DNA of 64,000 bases from Tenrec ecaudatus. Taxonomy: Eukaryota > Chordata > Mammalia > Afrosoricida > Tenrecidae. A program made the translations under genes and the position numbers. This document shows positions 56,846 through 64,000 of the stretch, in pieces (the first letter of the stretch is position 1; each line of letters starts with the position of its first letter). A model generated the notes under the pieces. The model was not told where the DNA came from. It searched no databases and saw only the letters and a list, made by a program, of their open reading frames with translations. The stretch is from positions 76,487,700 through 76,551,699 of the forward strand of contig NC_134546.1 of the NCBI RefSeq assembly GCF_050624435.1, in the 5' to 3' direction.

Positions 56846-57321
56846 ATGTCTTCCTCCTTTTTCTTCCTACACCTGATAGTGCTGGGTTCAGTGGTAGGGA
56901 TATGCAGGGAGTCACAGCAGATTCAAAGACACAGGGATCCTTTAATGCTGGTTCTTAAGACTCCAGGGGTCCTGTCCCACATGCAGCTACAGGAAACAGG
57001 TGCTCAGGAGGTGAAATCTTCATATACCTTCTCTCGCCTGAACCACCACTGGGGACTCCATCTTGGGACTCCATCTCTAGTACCAGTGTTAGTTGGGATT
57101 GGATAAGGCAGAACCCTGGGAGAGGCCTTGAGAAGATAGGAAGGACCTTCCATGGGTATGAGTGGTTAAGCAAAGACACACAATCTCTCAGAGACCGTCT
57201 AGTCATTGACCCAGCAACATCCAAGATCCAGCTCTCCATGCAGCTAATCTCTATGACCCCCAATGACCACTGTGCAAGGATCCAAGGAGAAGGAAAGTCA
57301 ATGTAAGACCCCACAAAAGCC
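56846..57321 (+). pseudogene. IGHV6-like pseudogene
   Basis: The leader begins at 56,846 (MSSSFFFLHLIVLGSV), resembling the IGHV6 leader, with a GT at 56,894. The acceptor 'aagactccag' ends at 56,966. FR1 (from about 56,978) is eroded and has lost Cys22. A 12-bp motif GGGACTCCATCT is repeated (57,052-57,063 and 57,065-57,076) and shifts the frame. The IGHV6 hallmarks follow: SISSTSVSWDWIRQ, PGRGLE, GRTFHGYEW (the long CDR2 of IGHV6), DRLVIDPATSK and LSMQLISMTP. The segment between TPxD and the terminal Cys is deleted (DHCARI). The heptamer is lost (CAAGGAG) but the nonamer ACAAAAGCC (57,313-57,321) is good. The family assignment is from remembered IGHV6 features. Non-functional. Confidence 0.8.
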
Positions 57322-57904
57322 ACCCTGCAAGACAGGTGGGCCCGGGGGCATTTAGGGGTGGGGACTGATGTAAGAGGTCAGCAGAGTTAGCTCAGGCCCA
57401 AATTAACAGACCCAGGAACCAGAAGCAGGTGGGTGTGTGATCACAGATGAGATTTTCTGTTGTATCTTGGGTTGACTTTTTCCCACTGTGCAGCAGCTGA
57501 TTGAGAGAAAACTCTAGTAGAAACTGTTCTATTTTGTGTTAACTTAATAGAGGCAAAACTATTTCAAAAGCATATATACAGAAAAACAGAAATATACTCC
57601 ACTAAAATAAGTGATAGAAAATGGATAAGACCATACCCATTTATGTCCAAAACCCAGGGTGGCAATATGAAAGGCCTGATTGGGGTTCACACGAATTCTT
57701 CACTGTTTATCTTGCACACTCATACAAAATTTTCAAACCATAATTTCAAAGGGAAATATTTTTAAAATCATCTCTTGTGATGTTAATCTGCCTTGGGTTA
57801 GTGACACATAGTCTGTCTGTGACCCTTGTCTTTATATGTAGATCATTCCATTCTAGTATGTTCTCTAGAAAGTGGCTAAGACACATCCAGAGAACCTGAA
57901 ACAC

Positions 57905-58050
57905 AAGTGAGTCTTCTTTTCTGGTGGCCATTTCCAAAGGAGAGTGTTTTAAGGATTCAGACACAAGTATAGAGATGTTCCACTTGAACATATGGCTCAC
58001 TGTGATTGTCCCTTTTCCCTTAGGCCCATCTCAGGTGCAGTTATAGGGAT
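57905..58050 (+). pseudogene. Truncated VH relic (leader, intron, start of FR1), copy B
   Basis: Counterpart of 18,780-18,925, with slightly clearer VH text. A leader-like 'tcttttctggtggccattt' is followed by the intron-like 'aggattcagacacaagt' and 'atggctcactgtgattgtc'. The acceptor is 'cccttttcccttag', then 'tctcaggtgcagttatagg' (FR1 start CAGGTGCAGCTACAGG). The V exon stops after about seven codons. The break is shared by both copies and so predates the duplication. Confidence 0.6.
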
Positions 58051-58384
58051 TTCCCCCTTCCCTCCCAAACTCCCAACTTACTGTTGAGTCAATTAAGACT
58101 CATAGAAATCATACTGGAGAAAACATAACATCCCTTTGGATTTCTGAGCCTAGAAAGCATTCAATGATCAAAAACTTTCATCTTTATCCTGAGGAGTATA
58201 TGGTCGTCTTGAATGGCAGAACTTGCAATTAATAGTTTACTGTGTAATCCACAACACAACAGGATCTCTGAGGTATGGGGATTGGGTAGTTCTGCCATTG
58301 GTTATCCCAGGTCTATTTCATTTTTTTTAACTTGATGAGTATTTTCTTTTAAAAATTTGGTCAGTAATTTCCATGTCCTTAAAG

Positions 58385-58830
58385 ATAGACACTGGGACCT
58401 TGTTCAGAATTGCATTATAATTAGAGATCGCTTAGAGTGTATTATTTTTACAAAATTAAGCCTTCGTTTTCATGATCATGGTCCATTATTCTAATTATTT
58501 GTATGTCTTTTGGTACCTTGGAGTAGTGTTTTTCTTAGAGTTTTCTTTCTATAAGACTTTTGTTTCTCTGCTTAGCTTTATTTCAATGTATTTTATCTTT
58601 TGGGTGGTTATTGTAAATGATATTATTTCTCTATTTCTTTTTCAGAGTTTTCTCTATTGGTATGTGGAAATCAAACTGATTTTCTATGTTGACCTTATAA
58701 CCTATGCAATTGCTTAACCTTTCAAATAGCTTGAATAATTTTCTTTTAGGACTTTTGAGTTTTCTGTGCTTAGAGTGATATCATCAGCAATTACAGAGTT
58801 TTACCTCTTTGTTGCCATTTTGGATGCTTT
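58385..58830 (-). mobile_element. L1 ORF2 fragment, antisense (copy B)
   Basis: Reverse-complement counterpart of 25,235-25,660. The plus-strand frame 58,472-58,717 is hydrophobic by chance. Confidence 0.62.
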
Positions 58831-58873
58831 TATTTTACATCTGTTGATTAATAGCTATAGTTAAGAGTTTGTG

Positions 58874-59325
58874 TTAGTCGGGGTTGATTAGAGAAACAAA
58901 TTCATAGACACTCATATGTGTTTACGAAATAGCTTTATATAAAAGAGCAATTGTATGTTCAGAAAACATCCAGCCCAGTCCAGATCAAGTCCCTAAGTCC
59001 AATATTATGCCATATGTCTGATACCAATCTACAATTTCCTCTTCAAACTCATGTTACACGTGTAATGACATTGAATGCAGGAAGATCACATGCCAGTGGG
59101 TGGAAAGTCTTGTGGATCCAGTGGCAGTGGAAGCACCTCAATGCTGGCAGGTTGTCTCCACGTGGTTCTCCAACTGCAGGACTCTAGTGCAGCTCCATGT
59201 TTCTTGTCAGCAGCAATGTCTCACAGGGAGTGAGTGTGTATCATCCCTCCAGCAAGCTGTGTATCTCCATACCACACCTTCACTTTTAATAGATTCAAAT
59301 TGACACCAGATTATCTAACTACCAC
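58874..59325 (+). repeat. Unclassified interspersed repeat, family U1
   Basis: Starts 'gtgttagtcggggttgatt' and ends 'tatctaactaccacag'. Same family as 5,630-6,130 and 11,007-11,535. Absent from the inverted paralogous region in copy A. Confidence 0.6.
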
Positions 59326-59349
59326 AGTTTTTCAGCACAATATGCAGTA

Positions 59350-60690
59350 AAATTGGTATTTAAGGTATCCTTATCTGGTTTCAATTTGAAAGGTGAATGC
59401 TTTCACCCATCTCCATTGAGTGCAATGTTTGTTACTGACATTGCATTTTGCTGTTTTAAACCATATTAACTCAGTTTGGAATCACAGCAACAATCAAGAA
59501 AACAGAATGAAGAACAGGTCATGCTTCATTTTCACAGATGTCATGTATGAGGGACTTGTTGCTGTTACTGTATCAATCTATCTTGTTAAAGGTCAGCTTT
59601 TAAAAATAACCTTATGCTTTATCAAGCATTATGTTCTTTTCCAAGTTTTGATTTTCCTGATAAATGTCCAAAGTACTTGAGATGATGTAATCACCTCCTC
59701 ATTCCTTTCCATTAAGCATTATACAAATGCATCATCCAATATACAATTGTTTGTTCCTCGGGCTGTCTATTCTACCATCAAATTATTTACCATTACCAAA
59801 ATTCAAATACTGTTTAATCTTTGATCTTTCTCATTCATTGTCTGACTTGCACGTGCATATGAGGCAATTATAAACTGCATCGTTTGGGCCAGGTACATCT
59901 GAGTCCTCAAAGAGTCATCCTGGATATTCAACCTTTAAGGTGGTCTGTGCAGCAGGTATGCTCAGTGAATTGCATCATTTGATTGACTGTGGCTTCTATG
60001 AATATTGATTGTAGATCCACGTGAGATGAACTCCTTCACAACTTCAATATTATCTCCATTTATCCTGATATATTCCATTGGTCCCATACTGGGGAGTTTA
60101 ATTTTCTTTACATTGAATTTGAATCTAAAGTGAAATCAGCAGTCCCTGTTCTTCATCAGTAAGTTTTACAAGTCATACTATCTTACAACATGTTATGTCA
60201 CTTGCATGACAGATTATTAACACAGCTTCCTACAATCTTTTTTTTTTATTTTAACAATTTATTAGGGGCTCATACAATTCTTATCACAGTTCATACATAT
60301 ACATACATCAATTGCAAAAAGCACATCTGTACAGTCTTTGCCCTAATCATTTTTTCTCTTTTCTTTTTTTTACATTTTATTAGGGACTCATACAACTCTT
60401 ATCACCATCCATACATATACATACATCAATTGTATAAAGCACATCCATACATTCCCTGCCCCAATCATTCTCAAGGCATTTGCTCTCCACTTAAGCCCCT
60501 TGCATCAGGTCCTCTTTTTTTTCCCCTCCCTCCCCATTCCCCCCTCCCTCATGTGCCCTTGGTAATTTATACCTCATTATTTTGTCATATCTTGCCCTAT
60601 CCGGAGACTCCCTTCAGCTTCCTACAATCTTGATGTCATGGTTTTCATTTAGTACAGCTTCTCAGTTTATTTGCTCAGTATAGCATGTTG
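59350..60690 (-). mobile_element. RTE-type LINE fragment, antisense, interrupted
   Basis: Reverse-complement counterpart of 24,200-25,120. It is interrupted by the L1 insertion at 60,240-60,614 and extends past it ('cagcttctcagtttatttg'). The codons matching YADD are altered here, unlike in copy A. Confidence 0.68.
60240..60614 (-). mobile_element. Tandem double L1 3'-end insertion with 17-bp TSD
   Basis: Perfect target duplication CAGCTTCCTACAATCTT at 60,223-60,239 and 60,615-60,631. Between them are two L1 3' termini in the same antisense orientation. A ~110-bp piece (60,240-60,350) is followed by a second T-run and a ~260-bp piece (60,351-60,614) ending at the 5' truncation. One TSD encloses both. 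The site is unoccupied in copy A. Confidence 0.88.
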
Positions 60691-61574
60691 CAGAGAGAAC
60701 CTACTGAAGTTTTCAGATTCTGTATTACTGTGATGAACGAAGAAAATCAGTGGAAACAATAAACAAGTCACACTACAGATTGCATTGAACGTGTTTTTTG
60801 ATACAATGAAAGTGTTTAAAATGCTTTCCAGAAAATATGGCCAGGCATTCTGTAACCATTCCAAGAGACAACCCCAAAACCAAACAAAACCAACCAACCA
60901 AACAATAACAGCACTGATAAATAATGGGAGTTAATATATTTGTATGTATTTTCTTGCAATTTGAATGTTTCCATTGGTAAAGTTCATGTCCTTTGCCCAT
61001 TTGGAGTCTCAAAACTGTACATGTGTAACTGTCCCTACTGATGCTCAGTGAGATGTTAGGGAAAAGAAAGAGGAGAGAACTCTCAAGAGAATATGCAGAC
61101 AACTGAGAAAACATGGTAGAATAAATATCCATTATCAATTGTGTGTCTTAAATGAAATCAGAATTTCCTAATACTCTCCTTTCTGTGTCCCAACAGTTTC
61201 TCTAATCTTCAGTGTTTAAGAATTTTTATTTCTCAATAAACGGATGTCAATCCCAGAGAAGAGGAAGACATTAGACTTTCTCTATTCAGTTTTTGAGAAA
61301 AGATATAAAGCTCCTCTGCCTTTATTCTCCTGGGGCTTCTAACATGCAGATGACCCCTTCAATTTCCAGGTTAAAGTTCAAGACATGATGAAAGACACTA
61401 CCTTGTGGTCAGAGTTGTCTAGGAACTACATTACATGTCCATCAGTTTTTGTTATCTTTGGATATTCCTTGGCCTGGTGCTTACTTCTGATAGTATCAAG
61501 AGATTCTAAAAATGGGTTGACATAAGAGAGAGTTGCAATAGTTGTCAGCATTGATTTTTTCCCCCCAGTCCTGA

Positions 61575-61905
61575 GTGTCCAGTGACAGGTACAGCATCGG
61601 GATTTGAGCCCAGGCGTGATGAATCCCTCACAAATCCTCCCCCTAAGATTTTCTGTCTCTGGTGGCTCCATATTTCTGGAGCTGGATGTACCACAACCTG
61701 CAGAAAGGTTTGCAGTGGTTGTTCTCAATTTTTGAGCAGCAGAAAACAATTACCCGCCTCATTGGAGTTGACTCCCAAGCCCCAGAAGAATGTCCACCAA
61801 GCTGTTCTCCCTGCAGCTGAGTTCAATGACCACTGAGGGCACAGCTGTGCACTACTGTGTGAGAGGAACAGTGTGAGGACTCATTGCCACCCCATGCACA
61901 ACCTT
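61575..61905 (+). pseudogene. Clan II VH relic (copy B orientation)
   Basis: FR1 traces: 'gacaggtacagcatcggga' and 'gaatccctcacaaatcc'. 'tctgtctctggtggctcca' recalls IGHV4 (VSGGSI). After a disrupted FR2 and CDR2, FR3 is clear: 'ctgttctccctgcagctga', 'accactgagggcacagctg', then HYCVR. The heptamer AACAGTG is at 61,867-61,873, with a 23-bp spacer and a CACAACCTT-like nonamer. Stops are present in every frame. Counterpart of the minus-strand relic at 22,533-22,862. Confidence 0.78.
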
Positions 61906-62157
61906 TCATGCAATAATGACATCATTCTATAGGGATCACATCAACTGCAAAAAGCACAGGAGGCAGAATTCTGGGTAAGGGAAATGGGGACGCATGGGAG
62001 CAAGGAGCTCTCTGTTAGTATCTAGGGTTTCCTTTCCCTCCAAAATATTTTCTCCAGGAATCTTGTCCTCCTTAATTTTTTTTACAAAACCCCACATCCA
62101 TTTCAATATTCATTCATTTATATCTTGTATGCATAAACAAAAACCTGTATGCATACT

Positions 62158-62360
62158 TGAACCCTAGTGGTGTCGTGGTTATTTATTAAGCTGTGACCTG
62201 AAATTTCAGGAGTTCTGAACCACCAGCTGGTCACAGTAGAGAAATGGGTCTTTCTGCTCCCACAAAGAGTTACAGCTTCACAAATTCTCAGGGGGGATTT
62301 CTACCCTGTGCTTGTGAGTCACTGTGAGTCTGCACTGACTCATGGCAGTGAGTGAGTGTG
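62158..62360 (+). repeat. AfroSINE, sense
   Basis: 'accctagtggtgtcgtggt', 'tctttctgctcccacaaag', 'agtcactgtgagtctgcac' and 'ctgactcatggcagtgagt'. Counterpart of the antisense SINE at 22,083-22,285. Confidence 0.85.
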
Positions 62361-62374
62361 AGTGATGAATACAT

Positions 62375-62376
<2 letters not shown>

Positions 62377-62409
<33 letters not shown>
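62377..62409 (+). repeat. (TA)n microsatellite
   Basis: An uninterrupted TA tract of about 16 units just after the SINE. Copy A has only a short AT-rich stretch here. Confidence 0.93.
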
Positions 62410-62410
<1 letters not shown>

Positions 62411-62414
62411 TGTT

Positions 62415-63225
62415 TGTATCATTAATATGCATTTAGAGATTTTCACATCCTGGATGGCTGTACTGGATTAAATGAAAATGAAACCACAAGACAACATAGT
62501 GTGGGATTCGTCTGAAGAGAACTTAGAAAGGAATTCATAGCAACACGCATTTGTGTTGTATAGAAGTAAAACTGAAATTGATTACCTCTGTTTCCAATTA
62601 AGGGACTTAGAAAAAGATGAGGGTGCATAGGTAGTATCCATAGCATAGGTAGAAGGGGAAGAGGCAATAAAAATGAACCAAGATACATAAAATAACAGGA
62701 ACACTCCAAGTAAGCTGATTATATGAAAACTGACTCTTTTAGAAGAGGAAGAAAAGGGATAAATAGCCAGGTTTCCTGATCTTCAAAAACAAGGAGGACA
62801 GGAATCCCCGAGATCAGAAACCAGAGAGGAGATACCATTCTGAATGTTCTGTGGACATGCTTTATGAACAGCTTCCTGTTCACAATGTGCAAATATCACA
62901 GAAATTTGGAAATCCTTCGAAGGAAAGAAAAATCAGTAAGGTTCCCACACAAGAAACAGATAATAGAGGTGTCTACTATGCTCACATGTATCCACATCTT
63001 AAGGAGAACAAGAGAGGATGCATTGTGATTTTTCATATATATGTAATATAATGTTTACAAATTGAGAACTATTTTTAAATATTGATAATATATAACAATT
63101 GAAGCAATGCTTCATAAACAACTTGTTGAAGAGCTGTGTTTTCTGTTGAGGGTGCTTTTGTCTCTCTCAGTCTGAGGGAGAACTCTTGTCCATATTCTCT
63201 ACTCATCTGCTTCTAAATATCAGGG
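62415..63225. other. VH3 5' flank shared by both copies
   Basis: 62,415-62,765 matches the inverted copy A segment (21,695-22,070, reverse complement). 62,770-63,225 is collinear with 27,500-28,215 in direct orientation. The copy A inversion edge therefore corresponds to about 62,765. Confidence 0.7.
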
Positions 63226-63228
63226 GAC

Positions 63229-63236
63229 ATGCAAAT
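63229..63236 (+). promoter_or_regulatory. Octamer ATGCAAAT of the 63.3-kb VH3
   Basis: A perfect octamer about 97 bp upstream of the leader ATG. Confidence 0.85.
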
Positions 63237-63325
63237 GCAGCTCTCTGCCTGCTGATAAACCGGCCAGTCTCTGGGGTCTCTGCTGTTAATATTTTGAACC
63301 CATGAGCTAGTCCAGAGGACATATA

Positions 63326-63809
63326 ATGAATTTGGTACTAAACTTGGCTTTCATTTTGGCCATTTTGCATGGTAATAATTGTAGACCCTGCTGTCTGTGT
63401 GCATAATTGTGAGTGCATGTGTTTGTATGTGTGTCTGTCTAATCATGGTGCCTTTGTGTTTGCAGGTGTCCAGTGTGAGGTGCAGCTGGTGGAGTATGGG
63501 GGTAATTTGAAAAAGCCTGGGGGTTCTTTTAGGCTCTCCTCCGCAGCTTCTGTATTCACCTTCAGTGACCACTGGATGAGCTGGGTCAACCAGGCTCCGG
63601 GGAAGGGCCTACAGTGAGTTGCATACATTAGTGGTACTGGTAGTAGTACATATTACACAGTCCTTAAAGGGCCGATTCACCACCTCTAGAGACAACTCCT
63701 AAAACACACTCCATCTTCAAGCGGACAGCCTAAAAGCTGAGGATATGGCCATGTATTACTGTACAAGAGATACAGTGAAGGGAAGTCAGTGAGAGCCCAG
63801 ACACTAACC
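63326..63809 (+). pseudogene. IGHV3-family pseudogene, paralogue of the 28.35-kb gene
   Basis: The leader exon is 63,326-63,371 ([16 protein letters not shown]), with donor GTAATA and the acceptor 'gtgtttgcag' ending at 63,465. V codons start at 63,477: [16 protein letters not shown]..., with Cys22 changed to Ser (TCC at 63,540-63,542). [18 protein letters not shown] follows (Trp36 present, Arg38 changed to Asn), then a TGA at 63,615-63,617 replacing Trp47. There is a 2-nt deletion near 63,660 in the VKG region, and a TAA at 63,700-63,702 where the paralogue has a Lys codon. YYCTR is kept. The recombination signal is TACAGTG (63,771-63,777), 23 bp, ACACTAACC; loss of the first heptamer C should block cleavage. 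Non-functional. Confidence 0.9.
63771..63809 (+). promoter_or_regulatory. Recombination signal, 23-spacer, first heptamer base lost
   Basis: TACAGTG, 23 bp, ACACTAACC. The first heptamer base, which borders the cleavage point, is T instead of C. Confidence 0.8.
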
Positions 63810-64000
63810 TCCCCTGCAGGGTCGGGACTGATCTCCAGGGGCGCTCAGGACCCACAGAGCACACGATCAGATCCAGGAGCAGGTGCAGCAGGAACTTCAA
63901 GGCTGGTTTCCTGTGGTTATATGTGGATTCTTCTAAATCTCACAGTCCCCCCCCACCCCAGGGAATCTCTCTCTAATTTAAAAATAATACTTCTGAACCT

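Larger units (their letters stand above)
43672..64000 (+). repeat. Segmental duplication, copy B
   Basis: Tandem paralogue of 6,215-29,100, with the same marker order and the uninverted arrangement of the 58.36-62.77 kb segment. Extra here: L1 at 50.38-52.24 kb, U1 repeat at 58.87-59.33 kb, L1 at 60.24-60.61 kb, and the IGHV6-like block 54.6-57.7 kb. It runs off the window end. Confidence 0.85.

Noticed and set aside
58472-58717. Hydrophobic 81-codon frame that looks like a membrane protein
   Set aside because: Antisense of an L1 ORF2 fragment rich in T; the reverse-complement paralogue at 25.2-25.7 kb has no such frame.

Overview
This is mammalian germline DNA from an immunoglobulin heavy-chain variable (IGHV) array. 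Fourteen VH segments or remnants can be read. They show the two-exon layout (46-nt leader exon, ~85-nt intron, V exon), octamer promoters (ATGCAAAT) and 3' recombination signals of the 23-bp-spacer type (CACAGTG-23-ACACAAACC). All but one lie on the + strand, so D, J and constant genes would normally lie beyond position 64,000. The interspersed repeats point to an afrotherian host (elephant, hyrax, tenrec or aardvark group): many AfroSINE-type tRNA-derived SINEs, RTE (BovB/RTE1-like) fragments, and L1 copies with an unusually long 3' UTR. The species cannot be fixed by eye.

Layout. 1-6.2 kb: SINE debris and a broken clan II VH (2.46 kb). About 6.2-29.1 kb is 'copy A': VH at 9.55 kb (broken), 17.4 kb (one stop codon), a truncated relic at 18.8 kb, an inverted relic at 22.6 kb and a VH3 at 28.35 kb (open, but without Trp36). 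29.1-43.6 kb is spacer rich in L1 3' ends, with a VH relic at 31.5 kb and a VH3 pseudogene at 42.7 kb. From ~43.67 kb to the window end is 'copy B', a tandem segmental duplicate of copy A: VH at 46.8 kb (broken), 53.5 kb (intact), relics at 57.9 and 61.6 kb, and VH3 at 63.3 kb (broken). Copy B also holds an IGHV6-like pseudogene at 56.85 kb that copy A lacks.

The only fully intact VH is at 53,493-53,964. The 28.35-kb gene is open but lacks a core Trp, and the 17.4-kb gene is one stop codon from open. The rest are pseudogenes usable at most as sequence donors.

The most striking structure is a ~5.9-kb inversion in copy A (about 20,816-26,755). Its breakpoints lie inside two L1 insertions. The two 12-bp target-site duplications of one L1 (19,211-19,222 and 25,677-25,688) now lie in opposite orientation 6.5 kb apart, and the broken L1 halves form two large hairpins. 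Copy B keeps the uninverted order and empty L1 sites, so the order of events is duplication, L1 insertion, inversion. A solo LTR with its TSD in copy A and an empty site in copy B is another post-duplication event. No tRNA, rRNA, CRISPR or non-immunoglobulin protein-coding gene was recognised. Identities were judged by reading, not by alignment software.
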